Positions 30,141 through 37,866 of a stretch of 64,000 bases of DNA are shown here, piece by piece (within the stretch, counting starts at the first letter, position 1; each line of letters begins with the position of its first letter). The DNA is from Candidatus Endonucleibacter bathymodioli (GTDB taxonomy: Bacteria > Pseudomonadota > Gammaproteobacteria > Pseudomonadales > Endozoicomonadaceae). A model generated the notes under the pieces. It saw only the letters and a list, made by a program, of their open reading frames with translations. It made no database searches and was not told the origin of the DNA. The stretch spans positions 248,001 through 312,000 of the forward strand of contig JASXSV010000001.1 of NCBI GenBank assembly GCA_030674915.1, given 5' to 3'. The position numbers and the translations under genes are program-made.

Positions 30141-31652
30141 TCATTTGTACGTCTTTACCTTTTTATGAGTGATCATATGTCTTGTTAAAGAATAATTATA
30201 GAAAAATGCCATCTTGCACCCATTGTGTACGCACCTGTATTTTTTATCACCTGAATGTATTACTATATGCTTTACTAACGAAGCATAAGTATTAAATTTT
30301 TTATCACATTGCAGGCAGCTGAATTTTTTTTCATTCTCATGAATTTTTATATGACTATCCAAAGCTTGTTTGCAAGACAAAAACTTGCTACAAAAAGTGC
30401 ACTTAACCTCCTGTTCACCTGTATGAACCACTATGTGGCGTTCGAGCAAACTTCCGTAAGAAAACTTCTTATTACACCATTGACAATGAAAAGGAGTGTC
30501 GTTGTTATGTTTTTTTATATGGGTGGTCAAATTAGAGTTTTGACTATATGCCTTGTCACAATTTTTCCAGTTACACCTATACGGCTTTTCCCCTGTATGA
30601 ATATACGTATGTTCTGTTAACTGAGATAGTGTCACACATACCTTACCACAAGTATCGCACTTGTAGGTTTGTTTCTTTGGAAGTTTTGTATTTCCTGGTT
30701 TTTCACACCCAGAAACATTAGACTCACAAATACGTCTACGTTCAAAAAGTAAATCTACCTCCTTAACACTGCTACCTAATAATTCCCCACTATTGTTTTT
30801 CGTCTCAATATCAACTTCCTCATCAAGTAATATAATACCATTAGGATATGCATTTAACTCCTGATAACCAATCAACAGTTTTATATCTGGCATTACATTA
30901 TCATTGGCATTATTGATTTGAGTACTGTTTTTAAATGTAACGTCTATATCATTAAATAATAATAGTTGGCTTGATATAGTTTGATGCAGATCATCATTAA
31001 TATTATTTTCAGCATTATTCCTTTGAGAGTTATTTTCAGGCACAGATATCATATGCTTACATGATGCAAGTCGTGGTATTAATATATTAATTCTATTGCC
31101 AGGATAATTAATCATTATATTCTTATTATATATTATGTTATAAAGTTCTATTTGTTCTATTCTGAAAATTAGATTATTATCATTATTGGTAAATACAACT
31201 ACAAGTGCATATTTATAAATTTTCTGTTCTGAATTTAAGGCACACAAGAGATTATTATATTCTACTCCTGATAAATTTTCCGCACTACAACACGTAATAC
31301 TTTGACAATTATTAACATTTGGGGATTCCTCAATATCATTATCTTGCAACTCTATTAAGATGGTACTAATTTTCTGGCCAATACTTTCATTTACCATTAT
31401 TGTGTTATTAACCATAGCTATATAGCAAAAATCTTTTCTATGCCCAGATATATCACTATTAGGAGCAAGCATAAAAAACCATTGCTCTTTCTTCTTATCA
31501 ATATTTATACTTTTATAAACATCATCATCTATCGCAGCTTTAATACACAGTGACGCTAACAAGCAATAAGCAAATAATATACCCTTAACCATGGTTAAAA
31601 TATCTAATTTATATTTATATAACTTTGGAATACACAGAAACTTCAATATCAT
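30141..31652 (-). CDS. Secreted-type six-finger C2H2 zinc-finger protein (paralogue 2)
   Basis: 503 residues from the ATG at 31652, chosen over a GTG three codons upstream because AGAGGTG is then correctly spaced. Same plan as paralogue 1: signal-like MVKGILFAYCLLASLCIKA, an unknown domain (EQWFFMLAPNSDISGHRKDF), then six fingers. These include a classic linker in finger 1-2 (HTGEKPYRC) and the last finger NGCKMAFFYNYSLTRHMITH. The N-terminal two thirds are nearly identical to paralogue 3, while fingers 4-6 are nearly identical to paralogue 1, so this gene is a mosaic. It sits between IS30 copy B and an IS481 remnant. A nuclear effector role is inferred only. Confidence 0.88.
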   Translation of the reverse strand: MILKFLCIPKLYKYKLDILTMVKGILFAYCLLASLCIKAAIDDDVYKSINIDKKKEQWFFMLAPNSDISGHRKDFCYIAMVNNTIMVNESIGQKISTILIELQDNDIEESPNVNNCQSITCCSAENLSGVEYNNLLCALNSEQKIYKYALVVVFTNNDNNLIFRIEQIELYNIIYNKNIMINYPGNRINILIPRLASCKHMISVPENNSQRNNAENNINDDLHQTISSQLLLFNDIDVTFKNSTQINNANDNVMPDIKLLIGYQELNAYPNGIILLDEEVDIETKNNSGELLGSSVKEVDLLFERRRICESNVSGCEKPGNTKLPKKQTYKCDTCGKVCVTLSQLTEHTYIHTGEKPYRCNWKNCDKAYSQNSNLTTHIKKHNNDTPFHCQWCNKKFSYGSLLERHIVVHTGEQEVKCTFCSKFLSCKQALDSHIKIHENEKKFSCLQCDKKFNTYASLVKHIVIHSGDKKYRCVHNGCKMAFFYNYSLTRHMITHKKVKTYK

Positions 31653-31784
31653 AAATTTCACCTCTAGAACTCTGACGTTTATAAAATTACCTGCATTATT
31701 CTTTATTTAACGTATAAATGCAACAACTTACCACTTATAAATATCTCACATATGTTTTTTGAGTATGATATTTCGTCCCATTAC

Positions 31785-32345
31785 TTACAGTTTAAATCAC
31801 TCTTTTAATAATGCGCATGGGGTATATTATTGATTACTTTATGCGGTTTCATCGTATTATAAAAAGTCACAAGCCATGCAAGGGCAATCCTGCAATCCTG
31901 CAATCCTACAATCCTACAATCCTACAATCCTACAATCCTACAATCCTACAATCCTACAATCCTACAATCCTACAATCCTGCCTCGAATCATAGATATGTT
32001 TAGTATGCAACATCTTGCTGGGGTGATTTTTGTTGTAGCGTCTTGCTTCTGCTTTTTTTTTGCGTTGAATTAAGGCTTCTACTTTTGACAGGTGCTCAAT
32101 GCCAAATTTTGCGGCCAAGAAGCGCCTATTAGTGTAGCTTAGTGGCGTGAACTCCTGCTTTCGTACTCGGTCATTCACCTTGTAAATAGTTGACGATACC
32201 CTGAACTCCCGCGAAAGCTCCTCGATCATCCAGCTTCCTACGGCTAAATATCTTCACGAGACAGCGGCGTTAAACTGATTCTTATGTGCATATACAGGTC
32301 TACATTCTTTCAAAAAGATGTACTCAACTCCACTAAATCACTCAC
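31785..32345 (-). pseudogene. IS481-family transposase remnant with internal deletion (copy 3)
   Basis: N-terminal part MIEELSREFRVSSTIYKVND, FLAAKFGIEHLSKVEALIQR and RRYNKNHPSKMLH. It is joined directly to the C-terminal part (TKHIYDSRQ), so the DDE core is deleted. An 8-bp repeat expansion interrupts the end. It shares the same deletion endpoint with copy 4, so the two are copies of one dead ancestor. Confidence 0.8.
31885..31980. repeat. 8-bp tandem repeat CAATCCTA/G, 12 units
   Basis: Twelve consecutive 8-bp units inside the IS481 remnant, mostly CAATCCTA. The unexpanded ancestor AGGGCAATCCTGCCT is seen once in copy 2 at about 13467, so the array grew from a single unit. Confidence 0.95.
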
Positions 32346-32369
32346 TTACTACTTTTTAAACTGAGACCT

Positions 32370-32454
32370 TTGCACGATTATTCTTTTGCCCGCTGGCTTC
32401 ATTCAAAACGTACTCAACAGATCATTTATAAGCATAAACTCTCTCTTTTCGTGC
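32370..32454 (+). mobile_element. Truncated MITE copy (left half) cut by IS30 copy C
   Basis: Matches 35850-35934 almost base for base (ATTATTCTTTTGCCCGCTGG ... CTCTCTTTTCGTGC), then stops exactly where IS30 copy C begins. The intact version at 35844-35981 shows what was interrupted. Confidence 0.85.
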
Positions 32455-33533
32455 CGCGGATTTTAGTCATAAGTGCGCCATATTGAAAAAGTTGAGCCAG
32501 AGGGTACACTTACGGTTCGACCAAAAACCAATGTGAGACCACTTATGAATAAGCGTTATACCCACCTGACTCAAGAAGAAAGATACCAGATTTGGTCAGA
32601 GAAAAAAGCAGGAGCTTCAAATGAAATTATCGCCCAAGACTTAAGGCGTGATTTGAGTACCGTTAAAAGAGAGTTGGCTAGAAATACAGGGGCTAGAGGT
32701 TATCGCCCGAAGCAAGCACATAATTTTGCGCAGGAACGTCATCAACAGAAACCCAAAGCGACCAAGATGGTAGCTGAACTGAAAGATAAAATTACTGACA
32801 GACTAAGTAAGCAGTGGAGCCCTGAGCAAATACAAGTACGCCTTAAACGAGATAATCAACCTTCTGTATGTCCCGCTACGATTTACCAGTTTATTCGAGA
32901 GGACAAAGCTGAGGGTGGTTGCTTGTATCAACATCTTCGGCACAAGAAGTATAAGCAAAGAACAGGAAAGCCCGATGCACGAGGCCAGATCCGAAACCGT
33001 GTTAGCATTGATGATCGACCTGGAATTGTGGATCAAAAAATACGTTTAGGCGATTGGGAAGCAGACACTGTAATTGGCAAAAGACACAAGGGTGTACTGG
33101 TTACATTAACGGAAAGAGTGAGTAAATTAAATTTGGTAAAACGTGTTCCTTCAAAGCACGCTGACGTGGTGACGAAAGCAATTATAACGATGCTCAAGCC
33201 TTACCAATCAGACTTACTCACGATCACATTTGATAACGGAAAAGAGTTTGCCTTTCATGAAAAAATCAAGAAAAAGCTTAACGTAGATACCTATTTTGCT
33301 CACCCTTACTCCTCGTGGGAACGAGGTTTGAATGAAAATCATAATGGCTTGATAAGACAATATTTGCCCAAAAGCCAATCTTTGGATAATGTCACTGACA
33401 AAGAAATTTTAGATATACAAAACCGACTAAACCAAAGACCAAGAAAACTGTTAGACTTTAAAACACCTGATGAGCTTTATAGTGAAATGGCGTTAGCTGC
33501 ATAATTTTAAGGGCGCACTTATTAAAATCCGCG
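32455..33533 (+). mobile_element. IS30-family insertion sequence, copy C
   Basis: About 1079 bp. The left terminal repeat is intact, but the right one has lost three bases (GGCGCACTTAT then TAAAATCCGCG, missing GAC) at 33512-33533. Inserted into the MITE end after CTTTTCGTGC. Confidence 0.93.
32545..33504 (+). CDS. IS30-family transposase (copy C)
   Basis: 319 residues, intact, differing from copy A at only a few positions (AGASNEII near the N-terminus, PDELYSEM near the end). The DDE motifs DWEADTVIG, TFDNGKEF and SSWERGLNENHNG are preserved. It may be expressed, although the right end of this element carries a deletion that could impair its own transposition. Confidence 0.93.
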   Translation: MNKRYTHLTQEERYQIWSEKKAGASNEIIAQDLRRDLSTVKRELARNTGARGYRPKQAHNFAQERHQQKPKATKMVAELKDKITDRLSKQWSPEQIQVRLKRDNQPSVCPATIYQFIREDKAEGGCLYQHLRHKKYKQRTGKPDARGQIRNRVSIDDRPGIVDQKIRLGDWEADTVIGKRHKGVLVTLTERVSKLNLVKRVPSKHADVVTKAIITMLKPYQSDLLTITFDNGKEFAFHEKIKKKLNVDTYFAHPYSSWERGLNENHNGLIRQYLPKSQSLDNVTDKEILDIQNRLNQRPRKLLDFKTPDELYSEMALAA

Positions 33534-33592
33534 TGTGTTATTAGTTTATTTTTTTGACTAAATACCTTATTACACCCATACGATTCGCACTT

Positions 33593-35140
33593 TTACTGTT
33601 TTACATTTTTATGGGTGGTCATATGTGTTACTAAAGTACACTTTTGAAAAAATGCCATTTTACACCCATTGTGTACACATTTGTATTTCTTATTACCTGA
33701 ATGGATGGCTCTATGTTTTGCTAACGAACCATTAGTATTAAATACTTTGTCACATTGTAGGCAGCTGAAATTTTTTTCATTCAAATGCAATTTTTCATGT
33801 TGATCCAAAGAATTTTTATAAGAAAACAACTTGCTACAAAAAGTGCACTTAAAACTCCGCTGACCTGTATGAATCACTATATGGCGTTCTAGCAAACTTC
33901 CGTAAGAAAACTTCTTATTACACCATTGACAATAAAAAGGAGTGTCGTTGTTATGTTTTTTTATATGGGTGGTCAAATTAGAGTTTTGACTATATGCCTT
34001 GTCACAATTTTTCCAGTTACACCTATACGGCTTTTCCCCTGTATGAATATACGTATGTTCTGTTAACTGAGATGGTGTCACACATACCTTACCATAAGTA
34101 TCGCACTTGTAGGTTTGTTTCTTTGGAAGTTTTGTATTTCCTGGTTTTTCACACCCAGAAACATTAGACTCACAAATACGTCTACGTTCAAAAAGTAAAT
34201 CTACCTCCTTAACACTGCTACCTAATAATTCCCCACTATTGTTTTTCGTCTCAATATCAACTTCCTCATCAAGTAATATAATACCATTAGGATATGCATT
34301 TAACTCCTGATAACCAATCAACAGATTTATATCTAGCATTGCATTATCATTGGCATTATTGATTTGAGTACTATTTTTAAATGTAACGTCTACATCATTA
34401 AATAATAATAGTTGGTTTGATATAGTTTGATGCAGATCATCATTAATATTATTTTCAGCATTATTCCTTTGAGAGTTATTTTCAGGCACAGATCTTATAT
34501 GCTTACATGATGCAAATCGTGGTATTAACATATTAATTCTATTGCCAAGATCATTAATCATTATATTCTTATTATATATTATGTTATAAAGTTCTATTTG
34601 TTCTATTCTGAAAATCAGATTATTATCATTGTTGGTAAATACAACTACAAGTGCATATTTATAAATTTTCTGTTCTGAATTTAAGGCACACAAGAGATTA
34701 TTATATTCTACTACTGATAAATTTTCCGCACTACAACACGTAATACTTTGACAATTATTAACATTTGGGACTTCCTCAATATCATTATCTTGCAACTCTA
34801 TTAAGATGGTACTAATTTTCTGGCCAATACTTTCATTTACCATTATTGTGTTATTAACCATAGCTATATAGCAAAAATCTTTTCTATGCCCAGATATATC
34901 ACTATTAGGAGCAAACATAAAAAACCATTGCTCTTTCTTCTTATCAATATTTATACTTTTATAAACATCATCATCTATCGCAGCTTTAATACACAGTGAC
35001 GCTAACAAGCAATAAGTAAATAATATACCCTTAACCATGGTTAAAATATCTAATCTATATTTATATTTATATTTATATTTATATTTATATTTATATTTAT
35101 ATTTATATAACTTTGGAACACACAGAAACTTCAAAATCAT
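33593..35140 (-). CDS. Secreted-type C2H2 zinc-finger protein (paralogue 3)
   Basis: 515 residues from the ATG at 35140 (AGGTG properly spaced; a GTG three codons earlier is less likely). An in-frame 6-bp microsatellite adds eight Lys-Tyr pairs before the signal-like MVKGILFTYCLLASLCIKA. The middle domain is nearly identical to paralogue 2. Of the six fingers, finger 1 has lost a zinc ligand (KCDTYGKVC, Cys to Tyr). Fingers 2-3 equal paralogue 2. Fingers 4-6 differ (SKLFSYKNSLDQHEKLH, FFQKCTLVTHMTTH), so predicted DNA contacts differ too. The altered finger and repeat-bearing N-terminus suggest rapid evolution. Confidence 0.87.
   Translation of the reverse strand: MILKFLCVPKLYKYKYKYKYKYKYKYKYRLDILTMVKGILFTYCLLASLCIKAAIDDDVYKSINIDKKKEQWFFMFAPNSDISGHRKDFCYIAMVNNTIMVNESIGQKISTILIELQDNDIEEVPNVNNCQSITCCSAENLSVVEYNNLLCALNSEQKIYKYALVVVFTNNDNNLIFRIEQIELYNIIYNKNIMINDLGNRINMLIPRFASCKHIRSVPENNSQRNNAENNINDDLHQTISNQLLLFNDVDVTFKNSTQINNANDNAMLDINLLIGYQELNAYPNGIILLDEEVDIETKNNSGELLGSSVKEVDLLFERRRICESNVSGCEKPGNTKLPKKQTYKCDTYGKVCVTPSQLTEHTYIHTGEKPYRCNWKNCDKAYSQNSNLTTHIKKHNNDTPFYCQWCNKKFSYGSLLERHIVIHTGQRSFKCTFCSKLFSYKNSLDQHEKLHLNEKNFSCLQCDKVFNTNGSLAKHRAIHSGNKKYKCVHNGCKMAFFQKCTLVTHMTTHKNVKQ
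35056..35103 (-). repeat. 6-bp tandem repeat TATATT, 8 units, in the N-terminus of zinc-finger gene 3
   Basis: Eight units plus a partial one. Paralogue 2 has one extra pair and paralogue 1 none. On the minus strand it encodes Lys-Tyr repeats. Six bases keep the frame, so change would alter only the length before the signal-like segment. Confidence 0.93.
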
Positions 35141-35272
35141 AAATTTCACCTCTAAAACTCTGACGTTTATAAAATTACCTGCATTATTCTTTATTTAACG
35201 TATAAATGCAACAACTTATCACTTATAAATATCTCACATATGTTTTTTGAGTATGATATTTCGTCCAATTAC

Positions 35273-35826
35273 TTACAGTTTAAATCACTCTTTTAATAAT
35301 GCGCATGGGGGTATATTATTGATTACTTTATGCGGTTTCATCGTATTATAAAAAGTCACAAGCCATGCAAGGGCAATTCTGCAATCCTGCAATCCTGCAA
35401 TCCTGCAATCCTGCAATCCTGCAACCCTGCAACCCTGCAACCCTGCAACCCTGCAACCCTGCCTCGAATCATAGATATGTTTAGTATGCAACATCTTGCT
35501 GGGGTGATTTTTGTTGTAGCGTCTTGCTTCTGCTTTTTCCTTGCGTTGAATTAAGGCTTCTACTTTTGACAGGTGCTCCATGCCAAACTTTGCGGCCAAG
35601 AAGCGCCTATTAGTGTAACTTAGTGGCGTGAACTCCTGCTTTCGTACTCGGTCATTCACCTTGTAAATAGTTGACGATACCCTGAACTCCCGCGAAAGCT
35701 CCTCGATCATCCAGCTTCCTACGGCTAAATATCTTCACAAGACAGCGGCGTTAAACTGATTCTTATGTGCATATACAGGTCTACATTCTTTCAAAAAGAT
35801 GTACTCAACTCCACTAAATAACTCAC
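35273..35826 (-). pseudogene. IS481-family transposase remnant with internal deletion (copy 4)
   Basis: Nearly identical to copy 3, including the core deletion (NHPSKMLHTKHIYDSRQ). Here the repeat stretch happens to keep an open frame reading CRVAGLQ/CRIAGLQ units, and the C-terminal end LVTFYNTMKPHKVINNIPP is readable. It is not functional, because the catalytic core is missing. Confidence 0.82.
35374..35461. repeat. 8-bp tandem repeat, 11 units
   Basis: One CAATTCTG, five CAATCCTG and five CAACCCTG units in a row. It is at the same position as the array of copy 3, but with different unit number and variants, so the two arrays changed after the duplication. Confidence 0.95.
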
Positions 35827-35843
35827 TTACTACTTTTTAAACT

Positions 35844-35981
35844 GAGACCTTTGCACGATTATTCTTTTGCCCGCTGGCTTCATTCAAAACGTACTCAACA
35901 GATCATTTATAAACATAAACTCTCTCTTTTCGTGCGTTTTTCCTCACCAACGAACAAAATTACGGCTCGTGCAAAGGTCTC
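35844..35981. mobile_element. 138-bp MITE-like element with IS5-type ends
   Basis: Bounded by GAGACCTTTGCACGA (35844-35858) and its exact inverse TCGTGCAAAGGTCTC (35967-35981). The same ends bound the adjacent IS5-like transposase remnant, so that family could have mobilised it. It has inserted into, or replaced, the 3' part of the IS5 transposase. Confidence 0.75.
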
Positions 35982-36729
35982 ATTCTGTTATCAATATTTC
36001 TATCATCCAGCCATTCACTGTGCTTCTTGCTGGAATAGGCACTATCCGCATAAACAGACGACTCTTCACCATCTAATAGCTCAGTGAAACAATTTGAATC
36101 GTGAATATTTCCTGCTGTGTAACCGATCGATTTTATCAACCCATCCTCATCGACATTTATGTGCGCTTTATAGCCGTAGGTACTTTTACTCTTCCCGTCA
36201 GAACCTGCTTTCACGTTCCACTTCGCGTCAGGATCCTGTGTTGAGTGCTTGTCTTTATCCTTATTTGGGCGACACTGTTTAGCCTCAATTACGCTAGCAT
36301 CAACAATACTGATACCTCCAGATTTAATATAAAGACCTTTATCTATAAGCTGGGAATTGATTTCTTGAAGCAACTTATCCATAAGCAACAACTTATCGAG
36401 CTTCTGTCTAAATCGCCAAAAAGTACTGTGGTTCGGCACTGACTCTGAAATGTCGAGCGCAATAAATCGACGAAATAAAAAATCGCGAGCAAGTTGTTTC
36501 TCTAGGGTCGAATCGCTTAATTTATACCAACTTTGCAGCAGCAGTGCCTTAAACATCATCAGTGGAGGCATGCCTTTTCGCCTCAAGAACTTGAATGTAT
36601 ATCTTTCAGATGATGCTCTAAGCGATCCCAATCAATGAGTTCATAGACAGAGTCGAGTTCTTTCACTGCATCGTGATCAATCAGCATTGAATCTGCTAGA
36701 CTGCGTTGTTTCAGATTTTTCCAAGCCAT
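35960..36729 (-). pseudogene. IS5-family transposase, frameshifted and C-terminally truncated
   Basis: N-terminal MAWKNLKQRSLADSMLIDHD and ELDSVYELIDWDRLEHHLKD (ATG at 36729), then a frameshift near 36590 into PPLMMFKALLLQSWYKLSDS, SVPNHSTFWRFRQKLDKLL, ISIVDASVIEAKQ (first Asp), GYKAHINVDEDG and HDSNCFTELLDGEESSVYAD (second Asp). The C-terminal third with the catalytic Glu is lost at the MITE junction. The terminal repeat survives on the 5' side at 36796-36810. Confidence 0.88.
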
Positions 36730-37082
36730 AATTTAACCGAAAGGCATTGATTGTGCAAGGCTTATTATACCTGATTTTCAGTTATTTAGCGAGATTCGTG
36801 CAAAGGTCTCACTTTGTGCTTTTTAATTTCAATGTGTAATAACGCTGGGCCAGAAAAACAAATAGAGGATAATGTTTTTTAGGAAGAATAAACTATTTTA
36901 CGGAACCAGACAGATGGATTTTTAAGAAACTTAATCAAGAGTTAGTCCTAGGAAACATGGGCACTGGTAAAGTATTGCTAACTCTGAGTCAGTTTTTTTA
37001 TAAAAAAAACTCATATCCAGAGCGAATCCCAGATACAGGTCCAGACCCAAACTTAGACTTAGACTTAGACGTACCTAGGTTT

Positions 37083-37760
37083 CTACAATAACTAACACAC
37101 ATACCCGACAAAAACTCAATCTTACTAAATCAGTTTAAGGCTTTTCATGGACGTATGTTATTAAAAAATTGAGCGTCATCAATTTTATTTTTCAACACGT
37201 CTCCAAGCTTCATCCCCTTCGGGAAGAGTCGCCGTAGTAGGCCTTTAACATTTTTGCGCCTCTGCAGGATGTTGAGATGAGCTTCTTCTGCGAATAAACC
37301 CAAGGTGACAGCGCTTCTGCTCTAGGGAAATTGTTTTATTGCAACAGTGCAGATAACTACCAATCCTACACGCCGAAAATACGAGCATGCTAAAGGATTG
37401 AATCTGGTATCGTTCAGCCAGAGTCAACTATTTGTAAGAGTTTCCCATGTGATCACCTGGTTCGCTGTGTGAGAACTGCAGCCTATGAACAACTGACTCT
37501 CAAATCAATTACAAGTGTGTCGATTATTGTGGAAATCTAAGATATACTTTGCTAATCTGTACCACTCATGGCAACGTAGATGAAATGAGAATACTAATAA
37601 TCTGCTACGGCGATTCTTCTCAAAGAGAGTGTAGTTTGAAGGAGCATCAAAAATAAAATTGATAAGACTCAATTTTTAATCAACATACGTCCACAAAAAT
37701 CTTTATACTACTAGTCCTATTGAGTTTTTATCTAGTACGTCTGTTAGATATTGTGTAAAT
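37083..37760. repeat. Long imperfect inverted repeat with arms of about 170 bases
   Basis: The left arm, read on the minus strand, runs CTACTACGGCGACTCTTCCC, AAAAATAAAATTGATGACGC, AACATACGTCCAT and ATTGAGTTTTTGTCGGGTAT. The right arm on the plus strand runs CTGCTACGGCGATTCTTCTC, AAAAATAAAATTGATAAGAC, AACATACGTCCAC and ATTGAGTTTTTATCTAGTAC. The two are diverged copies of one element in opposite orientation. Confidence 0.7.
37150..37430 (-). pseudogene. Decayed IS30-like transposase fragment (different subgroup)
   Basis: TLAERYQIQSFSMLVFSACR and IGSYLHCCNKTISLEQKRC match the helix-turn-helix start of IS30-type transposases (LAERYQI ... NKTISxExxR). A frameshift follows, into GLFAEEAHLNILQRRKNVKG and LLRRLFPKGMKLGDVLKN. 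It is unrelated at sequence level to the three full IS30 copies in this window. Confidence 0.5.
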
Positions 37761-37866
37761 TTAGGTGTCACTAGCCAATAAGGATGGGAAACGGTACAGC
37801 AAACAACTCTATATTTTCAAATACTACAAACATAACCTTAGATAACAGTCTGAAAGGATAGGTTAC

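Larger units (their letters stand above)
36811..37866. other. Gene-free stretch with mobile-element debris and a long inverted repeat
   Basis: About 1.05 kb. It contains a decayed IS30-like transposase (37150-37430), imperfect inverted arms at about 37083-37260 and 37580-37760, and a segment related to 27035-27090. An AAAGGA lies eight bases before the brnQ TTG. No intact gene. Confidence 0.55.

Noticed and set aside
27265..35149. Zinc-finger region as eukaryotic contamination in the assembly
   Set aside because: The genes have bacterial ribosome binding sites and no introns, and are interleaved with bacterial IS30 and IS481 elements that also occur beside housekeeping genes in the same window.
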